From JANQIO01 sp038746745 (GTDB lineage: Bacteria > Pseudomonadota > Gammaproteobacteria > Pseudomonadales > Halieaceae), in assembly GCA_038746745.1 (NCBI GenBank), contig JBCDKJ010000001.1, forward strand, positions 124,001-188,000: a stretch of DNA of 64,000 bases, read 5' to 3'. Positions 45,914 through 54,491 of the stretch are shown here, piece by piece. Made by a program: the position numbers and the translations under genes. A model generated the notes under the pieces. That model had not been told where the DNA came from. It searched no databases and saw nothing but the letters and a program-made list of their open reading frames with translations. Each line of letters opens with the position of its first letter. The stretch's first letter is position 1.

Positions 45914-47125
45914 TCAGGGTCGAGGGTAGATCAGCTCCCTTTCAGCTATTTCTGCAGGTGCCACCAGACGTCGCCGACCATCTTGCACTTGCAATAAGTA
46001 GTTACGTTTACCAACCTGGCGCCCGGTTGCATCAACCTGGTAATGGCCCAAAAGTGACCGAAACCGCAGGGTGCTCAGCTGCGCCCGAACAGCATCTGCC
46101 TGCGTGCTGTTGGCGAGTCTGACCGCAGCCTCAGTCACCTGCCCCGCACTGTAGCCTATCGCTGCATGCACACCGGGATTGGCGCCGTGCATGCTGCGAA
46201 AGCGGTACGCGAAATCCTGGGCGCCTGGAAAACGTATACTGCGCAGCCACTGCACTACGCCTACGACACCATCGATGTTGTTGTCGAGCATGGCCCTAAA
46301 CTCACGGTTCGCCGGTCCTACTGTGAGAGCAACCATATCGACTTCCAAGCGCCTACCTTTCCCCATAGCCTTTGCGATAGCCACGGAATCTGCGATGTAG
46401 GTGGCGCCGAGCACCACGTCCGCCTTTTCCTCTACCACTAACAAGGCCTTACCAAGCTCTGAAAAGTCCATCGCCGTAGGCTCATACTGCTGCTCAAACA
46501 CCAACGCCATGCCATGTTGTTTCAGCGCGCGACGCACACCGCGAGCAACATCCTCGGCAAACTCGCCGGTTGCATAGAAAAGCCCCGCTGTTTTAGCGCC
46601 CCGCGCGGCCGCCTCCTCAACGGCAATATCCATATAGTTGGCCGCGGGCACATCAATGCCGAACACGTTGCGATAGCCGCGGCTCCAGATTTTTTCCGCG
46701 GAAGCGGCTGCGGTCAGAATGGGGCGATCGTGACGTTCCGCTACCTCAGTCGCTGCCAGTGTGAGTTCTGAGCCATAGGGACCTATCAGCAGGTCAACCC
46801 GGTCCTCAACGATGAGGCGCTCGTACAATTTAGCCACCTCAGTAGCGTTCGACCGGTCGTCGTAAGACACCAATTCAACGGGCCGTCCCAGCAACTGCCC
46901 GCGAGCGTTAATGTCTTCGACCCACATCGACAGCCCCTCAAGCTGTTCACTGCCTTCCTCCTGAAAGCGGCCGCTAAGAGACTGTGTGGTGCCCACAAGG
47001 ATGGGTTTCGCAGGCTGCTTGGGTTCCATCATCTGTGCTGCTGCGTGGCCCGACGCCAGCATCATCGATGTGCCAAGCAGCACACCTATCAGACCCTTCA
47101 CGCTGTTCGCCCTACTTCGCCACAT
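45914..47125 (-). CDS. Orphan type-I periplasmic substrate-binding protein (LivJ-like)
   Basis: A 403-residue exported protein (signal peptide GLIGVLLGTSMMLASGHAAA, in parts) of the Leu/Ile/Val-binding fold. Landmarks are VGTTQSLSGRFQEEG, VSYDDRSNATEVAKLYERL, LLIGPYGSELT and IGYSAGQVTEAA. No ABC permease or ATPase genes are nearby. Instead it overlaps the mlaA stop by 14 bp in an operon with a hydrolase and MlaA, so it may sense or bind a product of that system rather than serve an ABC importer. The ligand is unknown. Confidence 0.9.
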   Translation of the reverse strand: MWRSRANSVKGLIGVLLGTSMMLASGHAAAQMMEPKQPAKPILVGTTQSLSGRFQEEGSEQLEGLSMWVEDINARGQLLGRPVELVSYDDRSNATEVAKLYERLIVEDRVDLLIGPYGSELTLAATEVAERHDRPILTAAASAEKIWSRGYRNVFGIDVPAANYMDIAVEEAAARGAKTAGLFYATGEFAEDVARGVRRALKQHGMALVFEQQYEPTAMDFSELGKALLVVEEKADVVLGATYIADSVAIAKAMGKGRRLEVDMVALTVGPANREFRAMLDNNIDGVVGVVQWLRSIRFPGAQDFAYRFRSMHGANPGVHAAIGYSAGQVTEAAVRLANSTQADAVRAQLSTLRFRSLLGHYQVDATGRQVGKRNYLLQVQDGRRRLVAPAEIAERELIYPRP

Positions 47126-47873
47126 CGAGATCTCGCTTCACAGAGTTGAGCCAGCGCACTGTTTCATATTCATAAACTGACCCGGTTTCGTAGTACCGGA
47201 ACGGCACCTGAGAGCGCGTATCGATAGCGTCGAAAACGAATATCGTAGAGCGCAGTGGTTTGGCAAGGAAACCGCCATAGGCTTCGGTCTGCAGCACCAG
47301 ATCTGGAATCATGCCTATCCCGTCTCGCATGTTGGAAGGTCCCAGGAACGGGATCATGACAAAAGGTCCCTGACCGACTCCCCAGCGGCCGAGGGTCTGA
47401 CCGAAGTCTTCGCTGGGTCTGGGAAAGTCCAGATCGGTTGCTACATCAATGAAGCCATAGATACCCACGGTGCTGTTGATCAGAACACGACCCGCGCTCT
47501 GAGCAGCCTTCTCAGGAGCGAGCTGCAGAATGGAGTTAGCAAGCGTTCTTAAGTCTCTGATGTTATTGAAAAAGTTACTGACGCCTTTGCGCGCAAAATA
47601 CGGCACATAGCGGCGCCAGGTGTTGGTGACGGGCAGGAACACCGTCCGATCAAAATAATAGTTGAAGCTGTAAATGCGTTTATTCAGTCCTTCAAAAGGG
47701 TCATATATTTCCGCTTGCGCATCTTGCAAGTCTTCCGGAACCAGGCGCTCCACTGGATACAGCGGCTGTGGGTAATCGCTTTGGGCCATGTCCTGCCTGT
47801 TGCTGGCGCAGCCATTCGTAAGCAGCAGGTTGGCGGCAAGGAGCACGGCGCCATAAGCGCGTAGAGTCTTCAT
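47112..47873 (-). CDS. mlaA: MlaA (VacJ) outer-membrane lipid-asymmetry lipoprotein
   Basis: A 253-residue lipoprotein (lipobox near TNGC). MlaA removes mislocalised phospholipids from the outer leaflet and passes them to MlaC. Family landmarks are YDPFEGLNKRIYSFNYYFD, the helical ring region VSNFFNNIRDLRTLANSILQ, GQTLGRWGVGQGPFVMIP and FRYYETGSVYEY. It overlaps the upstream hydrolase gene by 4 bp and the downstream binding-protein gene by 14 bp. The mlaFEDCB genes are not in the window. Confidence 0.95.
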   Translation of the reverse strand: MKTLRAYGAVLLAANLLLTNGCASNRQDMAQSDYPQPLYPVERLVPEDLQDAQAEIYDPFEGLNKRIYSFNYYFDRTVFLPVTNTWRRYVPYFARKGVSNFFNNIRDLRTLANSILQLAPEKAAQSAGRVLINSTVGIYGFIDVATDLDFPRPSEDFGQTLGRWGVGQGPFVMIPFLGPSNMRDGIGMIPDLVLQTEAYGGFLAKPLRSTIFVFDAIDTRSQVPFRYYETGSVYEYETVRWLNSVKRDLDVAK

Positions 47874-49243
47874 TCGCGGAAAACGCTCTGGATATGCGTC
47901 ATGACATCCCGGTAAGCCATGTTGCCGAGATGCCCGCCGTAGGGGTAAATCCTGGCTCTGGCCCCGAATACATCGTCTATATAGTCTATTTCACCGGGAG
48001 CGAGGATGACGTCATCTGCGTTGTGAATGACTTCGATGTGGTTCGCGTCGCGCAGATACTGGGTAATGCTGGTCAGGCTCATTAGCGCTATAAAGCCATC
48101 TCTACTCAGCTCTGGATGCTCCTGCGCGTAGAACGGGTAAAAGAAGTCGTGATAGAAATCTGTGAAACCAACCCGTCCAGCCACCTGCCGGTACGGGGTC
48201 AGGTTTTCATGGCGAGGTATTTCATAGCCCTTCGGCTTGATGAAGCCAAAATCGGTCATAACGTCTGAGGTCAGAATGAGGGAGCTGGAGGACAGGCGAA
48301 ACGCAAGCCCGACCAGGGCCGCCAGTTCCTCATCCCTTGGCTTATAGGCCAGAAACACGCGAGCCAGGAAGTCCTCGTCAAAGCTAACGGTGTCCTCATT
48401 GCGTTTATACACATCCGAAAATGCCTGTATGACACGCTCATAGAACTGGTCGTAGTTTTCAGTGCCTCCAGGGATGTTCTCTATCATTCGGTCCAGGAGA
48501 GAAATGGAGTTATAGAGATTCACTGGCGGGTTGATCAGCAAGACTTTGTCAAAGTCGAAGACCTTCCTCTGGCTGTCCAACTGCGCTACGAATGCCGCGT
48601 TGAAACCTCCAAGGCTGTATCCCGTCATAGCAAAGCCGGTGGCAGTTCGCTTGCCTTTCACTGCATCCCAGGCCATTTGCATGGCTCGGTAAAGATCCTC
48701 CGCGTCATGAAAAACATGACCTGGAACTCCGGTGCTGGAAGCGCTGCTGATGAAATTGGCGTAAGTCGGTGAAGACAGGGACACGATGTTGTATCCCATC
48801 TCATAAAAGGCCCGCGCCAACAGCATGTTTTTCGACCCGTTGTGAGCCGCACCGGTACCGGCAATCAGGAACATGACGGGCGCAGACTTCTGCTTCTGTA
48901 GCGCCACCGTGTAAATCATGTCGCGGTTGTAGAAGATCACGTCCGGAAGCTCGCGATCTGCAAAGATTCGCAGGCGGCGCTTTCGAAACGGAATTCGTTC
49001 GACAGGCGTGAGGTCTGCCGCAAACTGCGTTGGCGTTCCTACGACTGTCGCGACCCAGCGGTCTTGTATGGGGAAGCGGTACTCCTCTGCGAGGGCTTCA
49101 GGCACCCACGCAGCGGTTAACACGATAGCAACGAACACAGCGGCGGATAAAGCTATTAATGCAGCGACTAACCGAGTAATTGGCCCAGTGACTGACTCAA
49201 TGACAGTGCAATTAAGCTTTTCCATGCTTCTGCCGGCAGACAT
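47870..49243 (-). CDS. Membrane-anchored alpha/beta hydrolase coupled to MlaA
   Basis: A protein of about 457 residues. An N-terminal membrane helix (VAALIALSAAVFVAIVLTAA) precedes an alpha/beta hydrolase domain with nucleophile Ser211 in TGYSLGGF and an oxyanion-type FLIAGTGAAHNG. A late HNADDVILAP supplies a probable Asp, and YPYGGHLGN a probable His. ATG 49243 or 49225 could be the start. The gene overlaps mlaA by 4 bp, which suggests a coupled function, perhaps hydrolysing lipids handled by MlaA; that is inference. The N-terminal topology (helix then a large soluble domain) fits a periplasmic enzyme. Confidence 0.85.
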   Translation of the reverse strand: MSAGRSMEKLNCTVIESVTGPITRLVAALIALSAAVFVAIVLTAAWVPEALAEEYRFPIQDRWVATVVGTPTQFAADLTPVERIPFRKRRLRIFADRELPDVIFYNRDMIYTVALQKQKSAPVMFLIAGTGAAHNGSKNMLLARAFYEMGYNIVSLSSPTYANFISSASSTGVPGHVFHDAEDLYRAMQMAWDAVKGKRTATGFAMTGYSLGGFNAAFVAQLDSQRKVFDFDKVLLINPPVNLYNSISLLDRMIENIPGGTENYDQFYERVIQAFSDVYKRNEDTVSFDEDFLARVFLAYKPRDEELAALVGLAFRLSSSSLILTSDVMTDFGFIKPKGYEIPRHENLTPYRQVAGRVGFTDFYHDFFYPFYAQEHPELSRDGFIALMSLTSITQYLRDANHIEVIHNADDVILAPGEIDYIDDVFGARARIYPYGGHLGNMAYRDVMTHIQSVFRE

Positions 49244-49331
49244 CACGCTTCGTCCATGCTATTGCTGTAGTGTTGTAATTCAGGCTAATACGTTAGTGTC
49301 ACAGCCGCAAGCGTGACCATGAAGAAACACT

Positions 49332-50024
49332 ATGATTGATGGATTTTCCCAGCTTCAAATCGATGTGCCAAACGTTGATGCGGCCGTAAATGAGTATTCG
49401 GCTCTACTGGGGCGCACTGCGCCGGACGGGTCACAATGGTCGCTGGCGAACATTGCGCTGCGTCTCGCCCCAACCACTGCCGAGACAGCGAAAATTTCGC
49501 GGCTGAGCCTTTGGTCGAAGGATGATACTGATCTGCCAGAGGAGACCCTGGGGCTTTCGCTTGCGGTCACCAGCAAGCGGGACGTCTCATCAACGACGAG
49601 TGAGGACATTTTCGCCGTTGATCATCTGGTGCTGCGTACCACCTCAGCCGACGACTGTATTGCGCTGTTTGGTGACAGGCTGGGAATGCGTCTGGCGCTG
49701 GACCAGCAAGTACCAGAATGGGGAGGCCGTATGCTGTTTTTCCGCTGCGGGAAATTGACGCTGGAAGTTATTCAGTCACTCGACAACCCGATTGAGCAGG
49801 ACCATTTCTGGGGCATTACCTATCTATGCGGCAACCTGAGCAAAACCCTGGCCAGGTTGGATTGTGAGGGCGTCATGCACTCCGGCCCGCGTGAGGGGCG
49901 CAAGCCCGGGACACGTGTAGCCACCGTCAAGAGCCATAGCCTGGGTATTCCGACTCTCCTGATCGAGCCTGCGTCCTCAGAATCGGCTGCTAAGCAATCG
50001 CGCCCTGCGTCTTCAAAGCGTTGA
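49332..50024 (+). CDS. VOC-superfamily (glyoxalase-like) protein
   Basis: A 230-residue protein with two vicinal-oxygen-chelate modules: GFSQLQIDVPNVDAAVNEYS in the first half and VDHLVLRTTSADDCIALFGD with GRMLFFRCGKLTLEVI in the second. Metal ligands expected of the fold (His and Glu) are visible in the second half only. Members include glyoxalases, dioxygenases and epimerases; the specific reaction is not clear. Its 3' end overlaps the convergent CoA-transferase gene by 35 bp. The Ser/Ala-rich last 15 residues lie in that overlap and may be a late extension. Confidence 0.83.
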   Translation: MIDGFSQLQIDVPNVDAAVNEYSALLGRTAPDGSQWSLANIALRLAPTTAETAKISRLSLWSKDDTDLPEETLGLSLAVTSKRDVSSTTSEDIFAVDHLVLRTTSADDCIALFGDRLGMRLALDQQVPEWGGRMLFFRCGKLTLEVIQSLDNPIEQDHFWGITYLCGNLSKTLARLDCEGVMHSGPREGRKPGTRVATVKSHSLGIPTLLIEPASSESAAKQSRPASSKR

Positions 50025-51201
50025 TGTCGTCCTCAGTAACATTCAGGGCTTTAAGCAGTTCTATGGTGTGTTCTCCCAGGGCAGCGGCAGGTCTGGGCGG
50101 CGCAGAGTCTGTGGCAGAAAAACGTGGCGGATTACGCGGCTCCGTCATGCGCCCGGCCACGGGATGATTGATAGACGCAAAACTCTTCATGGCCCGCATT
50201 TGTGGATGCTCGGGCATATCTGCCAGCGCATGGGCAGGGGCGCAGGGCACGTCTGCGGCATCCAGCGCGGCGATAGCCTCCGCAGTGGTCATGGCAGCGG
50301 CCTGTTCATCTACTGACTTGAGCAGCACCATTACTTTCTCAAGGTTTGCGTTTCTATCTGCCACGGTTGCCAGCTGCGGGTCACTGGAATCGATCCCGAA
50401 GGCCTCGCAAAAGCTATGAAACATTTTGTCTGTAACCGGTGAAGCGGTGCCGTATCCGTCGCTGAACCGCAGCAGGCGCAAACCACGACCAATCTGCATA
50501 CCCTGCTCCGCGTCAGGCTCTTCGAAGCTTCTCGCGCCAGCGACGTCCGCCCACAAAAAGCTCACAGCAGCATCAGCCATCGAGAGTCGGATGTGCTGCC
50601 CCCCGGCTCCTCGCTCCCTGGCAAATAAAGCGGCCGAGATAGCCTGGGCTCCGGTCAGCGCGGTGACCTTGTCGCAGAATAGCTGTTGGTAAAGTCTGGG
50701 CTCACCTGTCTGTTGATCAGACTGGCTTTGAGCAACGCCTGCAAATGTTTGAATAACATTATCGTAGGCAGCTTTGTCAGCCAGGGGTCCCGTGTCACCA
50801 AAGCCGCAGACAGAGAGATAAATCAGGTCCGGGTTCAGCGCCGACAGCGTCTGATAATCGATACCGAGGCGTTCAGTGACCCCCGGGCGGTAGTTCTCCA
50901 GAACAACATCCGCTGTTTTGACCAGCGCCTTTAGAATCTCAACGGCCTCGGCCTGCTTAAGATTCAGCGTCAGAGATTTTTTACCGCGGTTGCAGTTGTG
51001 GAAAAGACTCGAGACGCCGTTGCGACTTGCCCCCAGATAGCGCATTACGTCCCCGATTCCAGGCGGCTCCACCTTGATAACTTCTGCACCCTGGTCACAC
51101 AGCACAGTAGCAGCGGCAGGACCTGCGATCATCGAACCTAAGTCGATGACACGAATACCGGTGAGCGGCCCCGACGTCGTGGTTTGAGGGTTTTCAGACA
51201 T
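49990..51201 (-). CDS. CaiB/BaiF-family (class III) CoA-transferase
   Basis: A 403-residue enzyme that moves CoA between carboxylic acids. Signature stretches are GIRVIDLGSMIAGP, GAEVIKVEPPGIGD, NRGKKSLTLNL, VVLENYRPGVTERLG and the probable catalytic Asp178 in LFCDKVTALTG. A strong GGAGG lies 8 bp before ATG 51201. The substrate is not predictable in this family; carnitine, bile acids, mesaconate and many fatty-acid derivatives occur. A possible functional partner is the quinone-oxidoreductase-type gene upstream, 195 bp away on the same strand. Confidence 0.93.
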   Translation of the reverse strand: MSENPQTTTSGPLTGIRVIDLGSMIAGPAAATVLCDQGAEVIKVEPPGIGDVMRYLGASRNGVSSLFHNCNRGKKSLTLNLKQAEAVEILKALVKTADVVLENYRPGVTERLGIDYQTLSALNPDLIYLSVCGFGDTGPLADKAAYDNVIQTFAGVAQSQSDQQTGEPRLYQQLFCDKVTALTGAQAISAALFARERGAGGQHIRLSMADAAVSFLWADVAGARSFEEPDAEQGMQIGRGLRLLRFSDGYGTASPVTDKMFHSFCEAFGIDSSDPQLATVADRNANLEKVMVLLKSVDEQAAAMTTAEAIAALDAADVPCAPAHALADMPEHPQMRAMKSFASINHPVAGRMTEPRNPPRFSATDSAPPRPAAALGEHTIELLKALNVTEDDINALKTQGAIA

Positions 51202-51396
51202 CGCAAATCCTCCATTTTTATAAATTATTCTTTAGCTGTGTCTTACTGGTCGCTTCGCCGAGTCAGTTTCTGTTATTTACATCGACGTGCATGCTTCACG
51301 TAGCCGCGGCGATCAGCAGCGCAGCCCGTCGGCGCCCTGCCCTTACAGTCTGCACCTATCCGCGCCCCTGTAGCGTGCCCATATAGACCGACGCGC

Positions 51397-52386
51397 TTAT
51401 GCGCCAAGATTAACCAGGGTTCGGCCTCGCACCGTGCCTTTCAGTAAGCCCTCCAGATACCCCGGAACCTCTTCCAAACCAATCTCGGAAGCGAGCCCCT
51501 CCAGGTCATCAAGCCTCCAGCTAGTGGCCAATTTTCCCCAGGTCTCCACCCTGCGTTCATGACTGATTTCGACAGAGTCTACGCCCAGCAGATTTACATC
51601 GCGAAGGATGAACGGGAATACGGTGACGGGAATTCCCGTGCCCCCGACAAGGCCCACGACCGCTACGCTGGCGCCGTAGTTGAGCTCTTTAATGATGTTT
51701 CCCAGCGTGTCGCCGCCAACCGTATCTATAGCACCATCCCATTGTCCGGCGGCCATCGGTCGCGGGTCGGATTTTCCCAGTACAGAACGATCGATGATCT
51801 CTGCCGCGCCACGAGCTGTCAGCCAGTCTGCTGCATAGGGCGAGCCCGTGCTCGCAACAGCCTGATAACCCAGCTTGGCGAGCAGTGCCACGGCGAAGCT
51901 GCCCACGCCGCCGCTGGCGCCACTGACAACCACTCGACCGCCCGGCTGCATACCCATAGTTTCAAGCTTGAGCAGGCACAGGGCCGCCGTCAGGCCTGCG
52001 GTGCCAATGATCATGCTATCGCGTAGTGTCATACCATCAGGCAACGGTGCGGCCCAATCTGCCGGGACACGGATATAGGCACCTAACCCACCTGGTGTAT
52101 TCATGCCCAGGTCATAGCCAGTGACGATGACCGAGTCACCAGCAGCAAAACGCGTGTCATCACTGGATTCCACTATGCCCGCAGCGTCGATCCCCGGGGT
52201 ATGTGGAAAGCTTCGCGTTACGCCAGGGTTGCCGCTGGCCGATAGAGCATCCTTATAATTCAGGGAGGAATAGTGCACACGAATCAGCAAATCCCCCGCT
52301 GGCAGATCAGCTATATCCTGATCTTCGACCGCCATGCTGTACGAGTCTTCCTGCTTGCTGACTCGCAGCGCCTTAAACGTTGTCAT
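51397..52386 (-). CDS. acuI: AcuI/YhdH-type MDR oxidoreductase (probable acrylyl-CoA reductase)
   Basis: A 329-residue NADPH-dependent zinc-free medium-chain reductase. Landmarks are HYSSLNYKDALSASGNPGVT, FPHTPGIDAAGIV, GYDLGMNTPGGLGAYIRVPA and the cofactor motif VSGASGGVGSFAVALLAKLG. These are typical of AcuI/YhdH, which reduces acryloyl-CoA to propionyl-CoA and protects against acrylate, for example during DMSP breakdown in marine bacteria. No DMSP lyase gene is nearby. GGAGG lies 6 bp before ATG 52386. The 195-bp gap to the CoA-transferase shows nothing I can name. Confidence 0.93.
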   Translation of the reverse strand: MTTFKALRVSKQEDSYSMAVEDQDIADLPAGDLLIRVHYSSLNYKDALSASGNPGVTRSFPHTPGIDAAGIVESSDDTRFAAGDSVIVTGYDLGMNTPGGLGAYIRVPADWAAPLPDGMTLRDSMIIGTAGLTAALCLLKLETMGMQPGGRVVVSGASGGVGSFAVALLAKLGYQAVASTGSPYAADWLTARGAAEIIDRSVLGKSDPRPMAAGQWDGAIDTVGGDTLGNIIKELNYGASVAVVGLVGGTGIPVTVFPFILRDVNLLGVDSVEISHERRVETWGKLATSWRLDDLEGLASEIGLEEVPGYLEGLLKGTVRGRTLVNLGA

Positions 52387-52415
52387 TATCAGCCTCCGCC
52401 GCTACGCAGCTTGTT

Positions 52416-53459
52416 CTAGTATTTGTGCCGGGACAGGTTGCTGTCCCATAACTTCAGGGCCACCCGTTCGATCGCAGACTCTGCGGCCACGCCCAGTTTT
52501 TCCTGCCAGTTCTTGCGGGCAACATAGCTGACCTCAAAAACGTCTCGCTCAGCCAGACACTGCTGAATAAAGCTGTCACTGGTTTGTAGTTCGTCGACAA
52601 GACCCTGCGCAATAGCGCGCTGGCCGTACCATATTTCTCCGGTGGCGACGGTGTCGATATCAAGCTGCTCTCGGTGTGCAGCGACAAACTCCTTGAACAA
52701 CAGATGCGTGTCTTCCAGGTCGTCCTGCACCTTTGCTCTGTCATCGTCGGTGTTTTCCCCAAACATCGTCAGGGTGCGCTTGTATTCGCCCGCCGTCATC
52801 TGCTCAAAATCGATGTTGGCTCGTTTTAGTAAGCGATTAAAGTTAGGAAGCTGCATGAGCACGCCAATAGAGCCAATCACGGCGAAAGGTGCCGCCATGA
52901 TCCTGTTGGCGACACAGGCCATCATGTAGCCACCGCTGGCGGCGACTTTGTCAACGGCAACCGTCAGCTGAATGCCGGCGTCCCGTATTCGCTGTAGCTG
53001 GCTGGCTGCCAGGCCATAACTGTGGACCAGCCCGCCCGGGCTTTCTAAGCGCAGCAATATTTCATCGCCACTGCGCGCTACGCCAAGCACAGCGCTGATC
53101 TCTTCTCGAAGACTGTCAGTGGCGCTGGCCTTGATGTCGCCTTCAAAATTCAGCACGTACAAACGCAAGCGCGCAGCATCTGCGGTATCCGAATCTGTAT
53201 CCTGTTGCTGTTTTTTCTTTTCCTTTTTTTCCGCCTTGCGCGCCTTTTTCAGTTCTTTACCCTGCAACAGGCCCTCTTGCATGGCCTGCTTGAAGTCGCT
53301 GTAGCGATCGTTGAGACGTGTCAGTTCGATGTGCCCCCTGGGGCCGCCGGCTCTGCCACGGCCTCCCATAGCAACTACCAGAGCGGTAATGATTCCAAAG
53401 GCGACAACCACCGTTGCTGTCTTGGCCAGAAAAAGGCCGTATTCACTCAAAAACTCCAA
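52416..53459 (-). CDS. sohB: SohB inner-membrane peptidase (S49)
   Basis: A 347-residue signal-peptide-peptidase-like serine protease. One N-terminal helix (about 10-32) is followed by a charged Lys/Glu/Gln-rich linker (68-90). The S49 domain has the nucleophile Ser175 in KVAASGGYMMAC and the general base Lys227 in MTAGEYKRTLTMFGENT. It starts at TTG 53459 with AGGAGG 4 bp upstream. The order sohB, nudC with divergent nhaB appears in this class. It probably acts in membrane protein quality control. Confidence 0.95.
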   Translation of the reverse strand: MEFLSEYGLFLAKTATVVVAFGIITALVVAMGGRGRAGGPRGHIELTRLNDRYSDFKQAMQEGLLQGKELKKARKAEKKEKKKQQQDTDSDTADAARLRLYVLNFEGDIKASATDSLREEISAVLGVARSGDEILLRLESPGGLVHSYGLAASQLQRIRDAGIQLTVAVDKVAASGGYMMACVANRIMAAPFAVIGSIGVLMQLPNFNRLLKRANIDFEQMTAGEYKRTLTMFGENTDDDRAKVQDDLEDTHLLFKEFVAAHREQLDIDTVATGEIWYGQRAIAQGLVDELQTSDSFIQQCLAERDVFEVSYVARKNWQEKLGVAAESAIERVALKLWDSNLSRHKY

Positions 53460-53478
53460 AGTTCCTCCTGTTTTCGGG

Positions 53479-54300
53479 CTAAGCGCTCTGGTGCATGGTA
53501 TCTACATAATGCCTGATGAGCTGCCCTGCTATGGAAAAGGGTGGCGGTATATTGGGAAGCTCATCGAGGGAGAACCAGTGCGCCTCGGCAATCTCTTCTT
53601 CATCACAGACGATGTCGCCGTCACTGTATTCGGCAAAGAATCCCAACATCAACTGATCGGGAAAAGGCCAGGGCTGAGATCCGAAATACTCAATTTTCCC
53701 GATGCTCACGCCCACCTCCTCGCGTATTTCTCTATGCAAGCAGTCTTCCACGCTTTCGCCAACCTCTATAAAGCCTGCCAGCGTGCTGAACATCTTGCCG
53801 GGAAAGTTGGCATTACGCGCCAGCAGCAACTCGTTGCCACGGTGCACCAGAGCGATAACGCAGGGTGAGATTCGCGGATAGCTGCGGACAGCGCAGGGTT
53901 CACAGACGTAAGCGCGTTCATCGGGGTGCTGCTCGTTGGGAGCGCCACACTGGCCACAGTATTGGTTGCGCCGCGCCCACGTTATCAACTGCTGCGCCTG
54001 GCCGGCCAGCGCAAACAGTGCATCCGGAACTCTGCCCACCAGTGAAAAAAGGTTGCCGGTTTTAAGTCCTGTCTCCAGCAGGGCCTCTCCTGTATCCAGA
54101 GCTACTGCAAAGCAGGGTCGGTCATGCCAATATCCCAGGAACACCTCTTGCACCACTGGCGGGCCGGCGAAGCGCACCGTAGCTGCGTTCAGCAGACAGG
54201 GCTCACGGTGGCTGAAGTCCAGCAGTATCTCATCGCCGTAGAATACGACATGTCGGGGATTTTCGGCGGTGGCGGGCGCAGTAACTGCGGCGTGGAACAT
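53479..54300 (-). CDS. nudC: NudC NAD(H) pyrophosphatase / NAD-capped RNA decapping hydrolase
   Basis: A 273-residue Nudix enzyme hydrolysing NADH and removing NAD caps from RNA. The zinc ribbon uses C115, C118, C133 and C136. The Nudix box runs about 176-198 (GFIEVGESVEDCLHREIREE, with E191, E194 and E195). The NADH-specific QPWPFP motif is at 209-214. ATG 54300 has AAGGA 7 bp upstream; the frame reaches ATG 54339 without a site. It lies 19 bp before sohB on the same strand. Confidence 0.95.
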   Translation of the reverse strand: MFHAAVTAPATAENPRHVVFYGDEILLDFSHREPCLLNAATVRFAGPPVVQEVFLGYWHDRPCFAVALDTGEALLETGLKTGNLFSLVGRVPDALFALAGQAQQLITWARRNQYCGQCGAPNEQHPDERAYVCEPCAVRSYPRISPCVIALVHRGNELLLARNANFPGKMFSTLAGFIEVGESVEDCLHREIREEVGVSIGKIEYFGSQPWPFPDQLMLGFFAEYSDGDIVCDEEEIAEAHWFSLDELPNIPPPFSIAGQLIRHYVDTMHQSA

Positions 54301-54382
54301 ACAGTGTCCTTTTACTGAAGCCGCGCTATGGTACTGCATGCGAGCTGCAAGGTCAGGCGAGACGATAGCGCAGGCTCTGGAC

Positions 54383-54406
54383 CCGTAAAAACCCTACTTT
54401 TTACGG
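54383..54406. promoter_or_regulatory. Perfect inverted repeat in the nudC-nhaB divergent promoter
   Basis: CCGTAAAAA, loop CCCTAC, TTTTTACGG: 9-bp perfect arms. It is about 83 bp before nudC and 86 bp before nhaB. It could be an operator for both genes or a short attenuator hairpin; a second small hairpin (GCGGTTAAAGCCGC) follows directly. Confidence 0.5.
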
Positions 54407-54491
54407 CGGTTAAAGCCGCTACGAACCTCGATAACAATGGCGTAGAATGCCGCGCTTTCATCCAACAGCCTAGCCAATAAGAAGAAGCCTC

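Noticed and set aside
51559..52026. Plus-strand open frame of 155 codons
   Set aside because: Antisense to acuI, with no recognisable domain or ribosome site.
53311..53868. Plus-strand open frame of 185 codons
   Set aside because: It lies antisense to sohB and nudC, both certain genes; its composition is a mirror of theirs.
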